A stretch of 64,000 nucleotides of DNA, taken from the NCBI GenBank assembly GCA_016795205.1, contig JAEUHZ010000081.1, positions 1-64,000 of the forward strand, given 5' to 3'. A model generated the notes under the pieces. The model ran no database searches and had not been told where the DNA came from. It was given only the letters and a program-made list of their open reading frames with translations. The stretch's first letter is position 1, and every line of letters starts with the position of its first letter. A program made the translations under genes and the position numbers. Origin of the DNA: Planctomycetota bacterium. Lineage in GTDB: Bacteria > Planctomycetota > UBA1135 > GCA-002686595. Positions 43,618-51,731 of this stretch are shown in pieces.

Positions 43618-44801
43618 AGGATGCTCGTTCCCGTCTTGGTGATGTTCCAGATGTCGACGACCTGCTTGTCGCCGAAGTCGTAGCTCTTGTAGGGCGTGTG
43701 CGGCGCGCCGATGAACACGATGCTCGCGCGCCTGACGGCCTCGTCGATCGGCACGAACGACGGGTGCTCCATGTAGGGATCGGAGCACAGCACCTGGCGC
43801 GCCTCGACCTCCAAGCCCTTCTTCAGCTTGAACGAGAGCGAGTCACGCGGATCGTCCGAGTCGCCCTTGAACGTCATGCCCAGGATCGCGACCGTCTGGT
43901 CGCGCAGGTCCCAGCGCTGCGCCGCGCGCCGAACGATGTAGTTGGGCAATCCTTCGTTCACGAGCATCGCGGCGTGGCCCAGGAAGAACGCGTTCTGGTT
44001 GAAGCACGAGAGCTGCATCGTGTCCTTGAAGAGGCACGGACCGGCGGCGAAACCGGGGCGGGGGAAGCTCTTCGCGCGCGGGTAGCGTTCGGTCATCGCG
44101 CGATGGACTGCGTTGAAGTCCACGCCGTAGTCGTTCGCGATCATGTAGAACTGATTGGCGACCGCGAACTGGATGTAGCGGAAGGTGTTGTTGTAGAGCT
44201 TCGCCAGCTCGGCGCCGAGTGGCGGCAGGACGATCACGTGCTCGGTCAGCAGCTTGAACAGCTCGGACGCGCGCTCTTCGGCACGCGGCGTCACGCCCGA
44301 GACGATCTGCGGAAGGGCGGCGATCTCCTCGAGCGCGACGCCCTCGGCCACGCGCTCTGGGCAGAATGCGACGTCGACCTGCAGGCCCTCGCGCTGCAGT
44401 GTGCGCGCGACGCGGTCCGTGGTGCCGGGATACACCGTGCTGCGCAGGACGAGGAGCTGTCCGTCCCGCAGGTGCGTACTGTCGGCCTCGAGCAGGTCCT
44501 TGTAGACGCCGAAACGCGGGTTGAGGTGCTCATCGAGGGGCGTGCCGACCACGGTGACGACGACTTCGGCCGTGCCGATCACGGCCGGATCCGTCGTGCA
44601 ACGGAAGTTGCCCGAAGCGAGAACTCGGGGCAGGAGCTCGTCGGCCCCGGCGTCCATGAACGGCATCCGGCCGGCGTTCGTCTCGGCGACCTTGGCCGCG
44701 TCGAGGTCCATGGCGACGACTTGCTTGCCAGCCTTCGCGAACGACATTCCGAGCGGCAGGCCGACGTGGCCGCAGCCACCGATGATGACGATGTCGGTCA
44801 T
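43614..44801 (-). CDS. UDP-glucose/GDP-mannose-type dehydrogenase
   Basis: 395-residue nucleotide-sugar dehydrogenase that oxidises the C6 alcohol of a UDP or GDP sugar to the uronic acid in two NAD steps. Visible are I-I-G-G-C-G-H-V-G-L-P-L at 6-17 (NAD binding), the V-G-T-P-L-D motif at 85-90, the catalytic lysine region A-E-L-A-K-L-Y-N-N-T at 197-206, and the catalytic Cys256 in G-P-C-L-F-K-D. Length and motifs fit the UDP-N-acetyl-mannosamine/UDP-glucose dehydrogenase group (WecC, Ugd). The epimerase gene overlaps its stop codon. The first base of the ATG is preceded by a run of C, without a clear ribosome-binding site. Confidence 0.92.
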   Translation of the reverse strand: MTDIVIIGGCGHVGLPLGMSFAKAGKQVVAMDLDAAKVAETNAGRMPFMDAGADELLPRVLASGNFRCTTDPAVIGTAEVVVTVVGTPLDEHLNPRFGVYKDLLEADSTHLRDGQLLVLRSTVYPGTTDRVARTLQREGLQVDVAFCPERVAEGVALEEIAALPQIVSGVTPRAEERASELFKLLTEHVIVLPPLGAELAKLYNNTFRYIQFAVANQFYMIANDYGVDFNAVHRAMTERYPRAKSFPRPGFAAGPCLFKDTMQLSCFNQNAFFLGHAAMLVNEGLPNYIVRRAAQRWDLRDQTVAILGMTFKGDSDDPRDSLSFKLKKGLEVEARQVLCSDPYMEHPSFVPIDEAVRRASIVFIGAPHTPYKSYDFGDKQVVDIWNITKTGTSIL

Positions 44802-45385
44802 GGGGGGGTCCGGGAGCGGTGGAGCGCCTTGGGCAAAGGCCGACCACGATACCCGATGCAGGCCAGCGCTCCGTGAACTCGTCGGAGTTGGCCGGGCGGG
44901 GGGGGGCGAGACCCAGGATCAGCGCGGCAGGCTCGCGGCGATCGCGCAGGAGCTGCAGCCCGAGCGAGCAGCAGCCCGAGCGGGCTGTCGCGCGGCGCGA
45001 GTGGCTCTGCCCCGCGGCCACCAGGGCTCGCCCCGCGTCGTCTCTCACGCGGAGCGCGTGCATGACCGAGAACGCCGGGCTGGCGTTCGGGCGAGCCGCC
45101 ACGGCCGCGAGGAGCGGGCGCGGTGCGTGCAGGGGATCCGCGCCATCTGACCGTCGCGCGGTGCGCGATTCGACGGCAGCGACCTGCGCGTCCAGGGAGA
45201 AGCCTCCGGGGTCGCAGCACAGCTCGCCGAGTACGCAGCGCGGCCGGCGAGTGCGCCGACGACCACGCCGCGTCGAAGTCCTGCCGGAGTCGGGATCGAG
45301 CGCGACGCGGCCTGGGACCGGTGCGGCGCCGACGCACTCGGGCTCGCGCCGTCGGCGCTGGGCGCGGGTCGTCGCTCGCCCGCGA
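44802..45385. other. Long intergenic region, no confident gene
   Basis: 584 bases between the sugar dehydrogenase and the FmdB gene, both on the minus strand. One minus-strand frame (about 44815-45240) has somewhat protein-like composition (G-F-S-L-D-A-Q-V-A-A-V-E, A-L-R-V-R-D-D-A-G-R-A-L-V-A-A-G) but has no start codon near it and no stop before running into the dehydrogenase gene out of frame. It could be a decayed gene. Nothing else is supported. Confidence 0.45.
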
Positions 45386-45619
45386 TCAGCTCGCGCAGGA
45401 GCCCGGACCGCGTGGGTCCCCGCACGTCCCGCACGCACCGCCGCCCACCACCGGTGGCTCGGCGCGCGCCCGTTCGCCGCCACGCGCCAGTGCGAAGCTC
45501 GAGATCTGCTTCGCCACGCGCGTCGCGTCGCAGCGCGGACAACGGACCTGCTCGTCGCCTCGGACCAGCTCCTCGAACCCGTTCCCGCAGGCCGCGCAGA
45601 CGTACTCGTGGATCGGCAT
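45386..45619 (-). CDS. FmdB-family zinc-ribbon protein
   Basis: 77-residue regulatory-type zinc ribbon of the FmdB family. The start M-P-I-H-E-Y-V-C8-A-A-C11-G is diagnostic, and the second knuckle is C27-P-R-C30; the four cysteines should bind one zinc. The C-terminal tail is Gly/Cys-rich and variable, with three more cysteines. Members were first noted in methylotroph formamide/amide operons and are now found widely as small putative nucleic-acid-binding or regulatory proteins; no function can be fixed here. It is divergent from the His/Cys-rich protein gene with 69 bases between them. Confidence 0.88.
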   Translation of the reverse strand: MPIHEYVCAACGNGFEELVRGDEQVRCPRCDATRVAKQISSFALARGGERARAEPPVVGGGACGTCGDPRGPGSCAS

Positions 45620-45688
45620 GCTGCCAGGGTACCTCGAAACGCCGCGCGGCTTGACGGCTGCTCGCCTTCCGCCTGCAATGCGGCGTCC

Positions 45689-46150
45689 GTGCGTCCCCGC
45701 ACCCACCTCTCCCGCGCCCTCGCGGCGCTCGTCCTGGCGCTCTTCGCGCTGGGCTGGCTCGGGGACCGCGCGCACACGACGCTGGAGCGCCATGCTTGGT
45801 GCGACGAGCACCAGCGCGTCGAACACCAGGACGTCGAGCACGGGTCTCTCGAGTGCCAGGCGGGCCCACCCTCGCACTGCGAGAGTTCGAGTGCGCACTG
45901 CTCGCACGACGAGGATGCACCTGCCGGACCGGCCCTCGAGGCCCCGCGTCCCAGGGGCTCGGAGCACGAGGCCTGCGGACTCCTGCTGGCGCGCGGCGGC
46001 GATCCGGTGGGCGTGGCGCCCGCGCGCGCGTCCACGCTCGACCCGCTGACCGATCTCGGGCGTGCTCACGGAACGCCGGGCGCGGACGCGGCGCACGCGT
46101 CCGTCCCGCTGGTCCTGTTGGCACCCAAGCAGTCGCCTCCGGCGGCCTGA
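45689..46150 (+). CDS. Small exported His/Cys-rich protein
   Basis: 153-residue protein of unknown family. It probably starts at GTG 45689 and has an N-terminal hydrophobic signal or anchor (A-L-A-A-L-V-L-A-L-F-A-L-G-W-L-G). The following stretch is rich in His, Cys, Glu and Asp (W-C-D-E-H-Q-R-V-E-H-Q-D-V-E-H, C-E-S-S-S-A-H-C-S-H-D-E-D), which could bind metal. The rest is low-complexity and ends K-Q-S-P-P-A-A. No ribosome-binding site is strong. It lies 125 bases before an ECF sigma gene on the same strand, so it may belong to the same regulon. Confidence 0.6.
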   Translation: MRPRTHLSRALAALVLALFALGWLGDRAHTTLERHAWCDEHQRVEHQDVEHGSLECQAGPPSHCESSSAHCSHDEDAPAGPALEAPRPRGSEHEACGLLLARGGDPVGVAPARASTLDPLTDLGRAHGTPGADAAHASVPLVLLAPKQSPPAA

Positions 46151-46275
46151 TCCCGTCTGGCTTCGGAGCCGCGCGCCGCGTGCGCGCCGGCCACCCGTGC
46201 GTCCGCTCGCTGCGAGCGACGCCCCGCGCGCGCCTTCGCGCTGCGCGTCCCACGACGATCCATCGGAGTCCGCCC

Positions 46276-46827
46276 ATGTTCTCGCTCCGTTCCGAGCTCG
46301 AGCGCCCGCCCACGCCCGCGGCGCTAGGCGAGTGTCACTGCGACGACGCCTTCCAAGCGTTGCTCGAACCGCACCTGGACCTGCTGCACGCCGTCGCGCG
46401 CGGCCTGCTCCACAGTCCCGACCTGGCCTGCGACGCCGTGCAGGAGACGCTCTACGCCCTGTGGACGCAGGCCGCGACGCCGGCGGAGCTGCGCGGCTGG
46501 CTCGTGCGCACGACCGTCCACAAGTGTCTGCACGTCCTGCGACGCGAAGGTCGCCGGGTCCAGCACGAAGGGCGCGCCGGAGCCGAGCGCTGGGAGACCT
46601 GTCCCTTGTGCGATCCGGCCGCGCCGGCGGAGGCGCAGGAGCTGCGCGCGCGGCTCGACGCCGCGATCGCTGAGCTGTCCGACGAGCAGCGCACGACGTT
46701 CCTGCTGCGCTCGGAGCAGGGGCTCGAGTACCAGGAGATCGCCGCGGCGCTGTGCATCCCCATCGGGACCGTGCGCTCGCGGCTGAAGCGTGCACGCGAG
46801 TCGCTGGCGCAGCGACTCGCGGTCTGA
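46276..46827 (+). CDS. ECF sigma factor
   Basis: 183-residue sigma-70 family ECF factor. GGAG lies seven bases before the ATG at 46276. Region 2 is seen in P-D-L-A-C-D-A-V-Q-E-T-L-Y-A-L-W and L-R-G-W-L-V-R-T-T-V; region 4 in S-D-E-Q-R-T-T-F-L-L-R-S-E-Q-G-L and I-P-I-G-T-V-R-S-R-L-K-R-A-R. The linker contains a C-P-L-C pair and the N-terminus a C-H-C, so it may bind metal or respond to redox. No separate anti-sigma gene is visible; the exported His/Cys-rich protein upstream and the membrane-anchored sigma downstream are its neighbours. Confidence 0.92.
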   Translation: MFSLRSELERPPTPAALGECHCDDAFQALLEPHLDLLHAVARGLLHSPDLACDAVQETLYALWTQAATPAELRGWLVRTTVHKCLHVLRREGRRVQHEGRAGAERWETCPLCDPAAPAEAQELRARLDAAIAELSDEQRTTFLLRSEQGLEYQEIAAALCIPIGTVRSRLKRARESLAQRLAV

Positions 46828-47112
46828 GCGTCCGCGCGGATCGAGGCGCGCGCGGCTCGGTCGCGACGGACGCTTCAGGGTCGCAGCCGCGGTGCCGCCC
46901 CGGGCTGGCCGGCGCGCAGAGGGCACGCTCCGCGCACGCTGGGGTCTCAGCCGGGCTGGCGCGCGCGGCGGCGGACCCCACCGCTCCCAGGGCGTCCGGG
47001 CTACGTCCCGGCCGTGCCCCACGCGGCCCCGCCGACCTGCCGCTGGGGCCTCCGGCCGTTTCCGGCCAACATTCCGCCTCGGATCCGGCCCGCGCGGCGG
47101 TGCTTGGGCACC

Positions 47113-49491
47113 ATGGAACCGATGCCCGTCCCCGCCGGAGGAGTCCTGCCGCCCGACGCCTTGCTGGCCCACGCCGGTTCGATCCGCGCGCTGGCCTTGT
47201 CGATCCTGGGGGACGAGCACGCGGCCGAGGACGTGCTCCAAGAGACCTGGGTGCGCGCGCTCCAGAAGCCGCCGCCGCGGCAGGACTCGATCGGCGGCTG
47301 GCTGCGGCGCGTCGCGGAGGGCATCGCCATCAGCCGCCTGCGCTCCGAGGGGCGGCGCCGCACGCGCGAGACGCACTGGGTCGAGGACCGCGACTGCGCG
47401 CAGTCGAGCTACGACGCGCTGGAGCGCGCCGAGGTGCTGCGCGCCGTCGTCGACGAGGTGCTCGCGCTCGACGAGCCGTACCGCGAAGCCGTCATGCGCC
47501 GCTACTTCGAGGGGTTGCCGCCGCGCGAGATCGCGGCCGCCACGCAGACCTCCGTCGCGACCGTGAACAGTCGGCTGCAGCGTGCGCAGGCGCAACTCGA
47601 GGAACGTCTCCAGCGCCGGCTGTCCGACCGTTGTGGCGGGATGCGCGGCGCGCTGCTGGCCTTGGTCGGCTGGCCGGAGGACGCCGCTGCGGCCTCGGCG
47701 GGCGGCTGGCTCACGACCTCCGTCCCAGCCCAGGTGCTCGCCGGCGCCGCCGGCGTCGCGGCGGCCCTGGTGCTCGTGCTGTGGTTCGGCCCGCAGCCGA
47801 CGGCCGAGCGCCCGGAGTCGGACGTCGCGGTCGGCGCCTTCGAGCCGCGAGCCACGGGCGAGCTGAGCGACGTGCGCGCGCCGCGCGTCGCGCGCTCGGC
47901 GGCGTCGGTCGTGGCTCCCGCGAACGACGTCGAGCCGGTCGGCGTGCCGCTCGCGGAGCCCGTGCCTGGGCCGTTCGTCTTCCAGCTCGTGATCGAGCCG
48001 ATCGACGCCGCGGGCCGTGCGTTGGCGGGCTGCGGCGTGTGGCTGGGACCCGCTCCGGGTCCGCTGGCGTTCGTGGGCGAAACCGCGTGGGACGGCGCGC
48101 TGCGCCTCACGTGGCGCGGCCACGAGCCCGAGGTGGCGCTCGTCGTGCGCGCGGGACGCGCGGGGTTCGGCAGCACGGCGCTGCGCCGCGTGCAACTGAG
48201 CGCCGCTGGCGCACAGGTCGTGCGCCTGGGACTCGACAGCACGCCGGCACTCGATGTCGACCAGCCGCCCTCAGTGCTGCTGCCGGCCGCCGGCGCTGCG
48301 CTCGGAGCCCGGCCGCGCCGCGACGAGGGGCGGTTCCTCTTGGACGGCGCGGGGAACGGCGTGTTCGAGGACCCCTGGCTCCTGGGCGGGCCCGAGCCCG
48401 AGCGCGCAGCGGTCGGTCACGCGGCCCTGACGCCGATCGAGGCGCGCACCTCTGGCGCGCCGCTCGACGGGGAGGCGCCGCGGGCCTGGCTCGAGGTGCG
48501 CGCGCTCGACGCACAAGGGCGACCGATCCCGCACGCGCTCATTTCGTTCTCCGCGGCCGAGGGCGCCTACCGCGAGGACGTCGCCACGGGACCCGCGGGC
48601 GTCGTGCACGCGCTGGCCGTCCCGCCCGGGTCCGTGCTCGTGGCGGTCTCGGCGCCCGGTGCGCCGGCCGTCGTCGCGCGCCAGCGCCTGGAGGTCGAGC
48701 CAGGAGCGCGCCTCACGCTCGACCTCGCGCTCCCGCGCGAGCGCTCGGCGCACCTCCGTCTGGTGGACGCCGACGGGAGCCCGCGCGCGGGCTGGCACGT
48801 CGAGGCCCGGGACGGGACGGGGTCCACGCTGGCGCGCGCGCGGCTCGACGCACAGGGCCGTGGCTCGCTGCCGCTCGGCGAGGGCCAGCAGGTTGCGCTC
48901 CTGGCGCGTGCCGACCCGACGGGCACGGGCGTCGTCGTCGATCCCGCGCTGCTCGCGCACGACTTCGAGCAGGTCTACACGGCCTCGTTCGCGCCACACG
49001 AGCGCACGCTGCGGGTGCTGGTCCGCGGGCCGGGCACCGCGGAGGCGGTCGTGCGCGTGGCGCGCGACGACTCCGGGGAGGCGCTCGATGCGGCGCCGGT
49101 CGCGGACGAGGAGGCCGAGGCGAGCGGCGTGCGCGCCTTCCGCGCACGCGGGCTGTCGCGCGGGCTGCACCGCGTGCTGGTCGGCGCAGCCTGGCACGGC
49201 TGGACCGACGCGGGGCTGATCGAGCTCAAGAGCGGTCGCGGACCCGAGACGATCGAGGTCGCGCTGCCCCCGGCGGCACGACTGACCATGCAGACCGGCG
49301 ACGCGCAACGCGTGCGGCTGGTGGGGCGTCGCTCCGGGATGAACGTCGTGTCTCCCGACGCGCGCTGCGCCGAGGGGCGCGAGCTGCGCGCCGCGCCAGG
49401 GAGCTGGGACCTGCTCGTCGAGCGCGAGCACGGGGCCACGCGCCTGCGGCGCGTGGAGCTCCGGTCCGGCGTCGTGACGCGCGTCGAGTGA
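47113..49491 (+). CDS. Membrane-anchored ECF sigma factor with periplasmic domains
   Basis: 792-residue protein joining a cytoplasmic ECF sigma factor to an extracytoplasmic sensor-like part. Residues about 15-165 are sigma: region 2 H-A-A-E-D-V-L-Q-E-T-W-V-R-A-L and region 4 Y-R-E-A-V-M-R-R-Y-F-E-G-L with T-S-V-A-T-V-N-S-R-L-Q. One transmembrane helix lies at about 204-230 (V-L-A-G-A-A-G-V-A-A-A-L-V-L-V-L-W-F). The remaining 560 residues are strand-rich, with several carboxypeptidase-regulatory-like Ig repeats (L-D-A-Q-G-R-P-I-P-H-A-L, D-A-D-G-S-P-R-A-G-W). This puts the sigma, membrane tether and sensor in one chain, so activity may depend on release or conformational change; that is inference. 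The ATG at 47113 was chosen; the next at 47122 is possible. Confidence 0.88.
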   Translation: MEPMPVPAGGVLPPDALLAHAGSIRALALSILGDEHAAEDVLQETWVRALQKPPPRQDSIGGWLRRVAEGIAISRLRSEGRRRTRETHWVEDRDCAQSSYDALERAEVLRAVVDEVLALDEPYREAVMRRYFEGLPPREIAAATQTSVATVNSRLQRAQAQLEERLQRRLSDRCGGMRGALLALVGWPEDAAAASAGGWLTTSVPAQVLAGAAGVAAALVLVLWFGPQPTAERPESDVAVGAFEPRATGELSDVRAPRVARSAASVVAPANDVEPVGVPLAEPVPGPFVFQLVIEPIDAAGRALAGCGVWLGPAPGPLAFVGETAWDGALRLTWRGHEPEVALVVRAGRAGFGSTALRRVQLSAAGAQVVRLGLDSTPALDVDQPPSVLLPAAGAALGARPRRDEGRFLLDGAGNGVFEDPWLLGGPEPERAAVGHAALTPIEARTSGAPLDGEAPRAWLEVRALDAQGRPIPHALISFSAAEGAYREDVATGPAGVVHALAVPPGSVLVAVSAPGAPAVVARQRLEVEPGARLTLDLALPRERSAHLRLVDADGSPRAGWHVEARDGTGSTLARARLDAQGRGSLPLGEGQQVALLARADPTGTGVVVDPALLAHDFEQVYTASFAPHERTLRVLVRGPGTAEAVVRVARDDSGEALDAAPVADEEAEASGVRAFRARGLSRGLHRVLVGAAWHGWTDAGLIELKSGRGPETIEVALPPAARLTMQTGDAQRVRLVGRRSGMNVVSPDARCAEGRELRAAPGSWDLLVEREHGATRLRRVELRSGVVTRVE

Positions 49492-49504
49492 CGGCCGCCG
49501 TGTC

Positions 49505-50731
49505 TCAGATCGCGGCGGCGCGCACGCGCACGTTCTCTCCGACCCAGTTCAGCATCTTGCGCAGCTCGTCGTAGTCGGGGTGCCGCATGCGCACCCAGGC
49601 GTTCGACATGTAGCCGCCCTCGACGGTTCCGGTCGGCGAGCCCGGCGGCGGGAAGTGCGAGTCGAGGATCCAGCGCCCGAAGCGCGCCTGGAGCGCCTCG
49701 ACGCCCTCGTAGGCCACGACGCGGCCATCGCGGTCGGGCCGCAGCGCGATCATGCCGCCGGAGTACTCGCGTGACGGGCGGCGCGCCACGCGCCCGTGGA
49801 CGATCGCGTTGGCCCACTCGACGTACAGGTCCATGCCGTTCGCCGCGGAGTAGAGGTCCCACACGCGCACGCCAGGCGGGCGGCAGCCGATCTCGCTGAA
49901 CTTCAGGCCCTTGGGGCCGAAGAACCACTCCATGTGCGTGGCGCTCGTGCCGATGCCGAGCGCCGCGATGACCTTCTGCCCCAGGCGCTTGACCTCGTCG
50001 TACGAGGAATCGCCGATGCGGTTCGTGACCAGGATCTGCGGCGAGATCCAGCGCGCGCGCATGGCCTCCAGCACGTTCGGGAAGTAGTGACAGGCGAAGT
50101 CGGCGACCACCTGCCCCTCGATGCACAGCGTGTCGTAGAAGCCCTCGTGACCCTCGATGAACTCCTCGACGGCGACGGCCGCGCCGCGGTCGACCTGGGC
50201 GTCGCGGATGGCGGCCTCGAGCTCCGCGGGGTTCGCGGCGCGGTAGGTGCCCGAGGCACCGGCCGCGGCGCGCGGCTTCAGGATGACGGGGAAGCCGACC
50301 TGATTCGCGAAGGCGCGCACCTCGTCGGCGCTCGTCGTCCCGATCGACTGCGCGCAGGGCACGCCCGCGGCGCGCAGGGCGTCCTTCATCGCCGGCTTGT
50401 CGCGGCACAGGAACGCCGTGCGCGTGCTCGTGCCGGGGATGTCGCAGGCTTCGCGCACCTGAGCGGCCGTCTCGATGTGCGCCTCGACGGTCGCCTCCAG
50501 GCGATCGACCCAGCCGCGGGCTTGGATGCGCCGGGTGGCCTCGAGCATCGACTCGTAGTGCGTGACGGAGCGCACCTGCTCGTAGCCCGAGAGCCAGCTC
50601 TTGAGCTCACGGTCGAGCGCCTCGGCCGGGCTCTCGCCGATGCCGGTGACGCGCGCGCCGACTTGGTGCAGTGCACGCACGAAGTCGCGCTGGTTCTTGG
50701 GGAAGGCGGGTTCGACGAAGGCGACGTGCAT
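49505..50731 (-). CDS. ATP-grasp ligase, paralogue 1
   Basis: 408-residue ATP-grasp enzyme; the family joins a carboxylate, activated as acyl phosphate, to an amine or thiol. ATP-binding features are F-P-V-I-L-K-P at 147-153 with the glycine-rich A-A-A-G-A-S-G loop, V-E-E-F-I-E-G at 188-194, and the metal site E280-I-G-C-R-P-P-G. The N-terminal domain (F-V-E-P-A-F-P, G-A-R-V-T-G-I-G) is homologous to that of the gene at 61314-62531, and H-M-E-W-F at 266-270 is shared by all three paralogues. The pattern is closest to L-amino-acid-ligase/carnosine-synthase-type ATP-grasp enzymes; the substrates are unknown. It starts at ATG 50731 and converges with the membrane sigma gene (13 bases between stops). 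Confidence 0.88.
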   Translation of the reverse strand: MHVAFVEPAFPKNQRDFVRALHQVGARVTGIGESPAEALDRELKSWLSGYEQVRSVTHYESMLEATRRIQARGWVDRLEATVEAHIETAAQVREACDIPGTSTRTAFLCRDKPAMKDALRAAGVPCAQSIGTTSADEVRAFANQVGFPVILKPRAAAGASGTYRAANPAELEAAIRDAQVDRGAAVAVEEFIEGHEGFYDTLCIEGQVVADFACHYFPNVLEAMRARWISPQILVTNRIGDSSYDEVKRLGQKVIAALGIGTSATHMEWFFGPKGLKFSEIGCRPPGVRVWDLYSAANGMDLYVEWANAIVHGRVARRPSREYSGGMIALRPDRDGRVVAYEGVEALQARFGRWILDSHFPPPGSPTGTVEGGYMSNAWVRMRHPDYDELRKMLNWVGENVRVRAAAI

Positions 50732-51101
50732 GGTGCTTGCTGGGGGCCGGGTGACCTGTCGCGAGCATACGGTGTGCGTGGCGCGCTGGGCCATGTCGGC
50801 TTGGCGTCCGATCCAGCGAGGGCGAATCCGTGGCTTCCCGACGAGGCCGCCGAACCAGCGCCAGCGACGCGTGCAACGTGCTGGCTGCGCCGCGCAGTGC
50901 CCCAGAAGCGCAGTCGCCGGTGGCTCGGAACGCGCGGCGCACCGCACAGGGCTCGAGGTGCGGCGCTGGACAACCGACGTGCAGGCCGCGTAGCGCGCGA
51001 CCCAGGAGCAGGACGCGAGTTCGCGGAGTCGTGCACGTGAGTCGCTGAATCCACCTAGAACTGGTCCCGTCGAGTTGCCGGCACGCCGAATGCCCTGGGC
51101 A

Positions 51102-51130
51102 TTGACTGGCCCGCGCCGCGCGACTAATTT
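51102..51130 (+). promoter_or_regulatory. Sigma70-type promoter before the tandem array
   Basis: TTGACT (51102-51107) and TAATTT (51125-51130) are exactly 17 bases apart, the best consensus promoter in the window and notably AT-rich for this DNA. Transcription would begin near 51137, so the 11-bp repeats would be in the leader RNA. Confidence 0.6.
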
Positions 51131-51192
51131 CCGGGTCACGGCCGGGTCACGGCCGGGTCACGGCCGGGTCACGGCCGGGTCACGGCCGGGTC
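51131..51192. repeat. 11-bp tandem array, 5.6 copies
   Basis: The unit CCGGGTCACGG is repeated five times without a mismatch plus seven bases of a sixth copy. Adjacent units create GGCC every 11 bases, and since GGCC is self-complementary, neighbouring copies can form small hairpins with a 7-base loop in RNA. The period equals about one DNA helical turn. It lies directly after the -10 box at 51125-51130 and 36 bases before the ATG at 51229. Confidence 0.9.
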
Positions 51193-51228
51193 GCGAAGCA
51201 ACTCACTTCCCCGCATGGGAGCTCTGCC

Positions 51229-51720
51229 ATGAACACTGCCCTGCCGTTCGCGCTGGTCATCGTCCTGACCAATTCGCTTGCTCCGACGCCATCTGCATCC
51301 AGTGGATTCTGCACGGCAGGCTGCGAGGGCACCTCGGGGGCCGGTGCCGGGAATGGGGTCGCGGCATGCACGGGAGAGGCCCTGACCATCCTCGCCTCGG
51401 TGACAGACGGGAGTTGCACGCCTGAGTCTTGGGAGCCACCGGCGCAGCCCGTTGGTTGCGTCGAGGAAGGCTGTCATGCCGTCGTGACGCGATCGTGGAC
51501 TGGCCTGCCGGCTCACTCGACTTTGAAGTTCTGCGTGAAGCTCGACGGCGTTCAGTACTGTCGCGGCGACGCACCGGACGCGGGCCCGCAGGGTCAGGGG
51601 TCGGACGTCAAGACGCCGACCATGAACTGCGGGTGGACCGATTTCGAGTTCAACTTCACCTCACAGTGTGGGACGACCGCGACGGCCAAGGTCAGCTGTC
51701 TGGCCTGCCGGACGATGTGA
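51229..51720 (+). CDS. Small secreted Cys-rich protein
   Basis: 163-residue protein I do not recognise. GGAG lies seven bases before the ATG at 51229. A signal peptide covers about residues 1-24 (A-L-P-F-A-L-V-I-V-L-T-N-S-L-A, cleavage near S-A-S-S-G). The mature part of about 140 residues has 12 cysteines (for example F-C-T-A-G-C, G-C-V-E-E-G-C, V-S-C-L-A-C), an even number that suggests a disulfide-rich extracellular fold. Base composition is less GC-rich than its neighbours. It is preceded by the strong promoter and 11-bp array and followed after 11 bases by a membrane protein gene, so the two probably form an operon. Confidence 0.8.
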   Translation: MNTALPFALVIVLTNSLAPTPSASSGFCTAGCEGTSGAGAGNGVAACTGEALTILASVTDGSCTPESWEPPAQPVGCVEEGCHAVVTRSWTGLPAHSTLKFCVKLDGVQYCRGDAPDAGPQGQGSDVKTPTMNCGWTDFEFNFTSQCGTTATAKVSCLACRTM

Positions 51721-51731
51721 TCGTGAGCCCC

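Larger units (their letters stand above)
50732..51228. other. Intergenic region with promoter and tandem array
   Basis: 497 bases between the divergent ATP-grasp gene and the Cys-rich secreted protein gene. The right half holds a good sigma70-type promoter (51102-51130) and an 11-bp tandem array (51131-51192). In the left half I see no gene or clear element apart from the presumed promoter of the ATP-grasp gene. Confidence 0.55.

Noticed and set aside
44815..45240. Possible minus-strand gene between the sugar dehydrogenase and FmdB
   Set aside because: It has partly protein-like composition, but no start codon and no stop before overlapping the dehydrogenase out of frame.
51131..51192. Short tandem array considered as a CRISPR or origin iteron
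   Set aside because: The 11-bp units have no spacers, and no cas, rep or dnaA genes are near.
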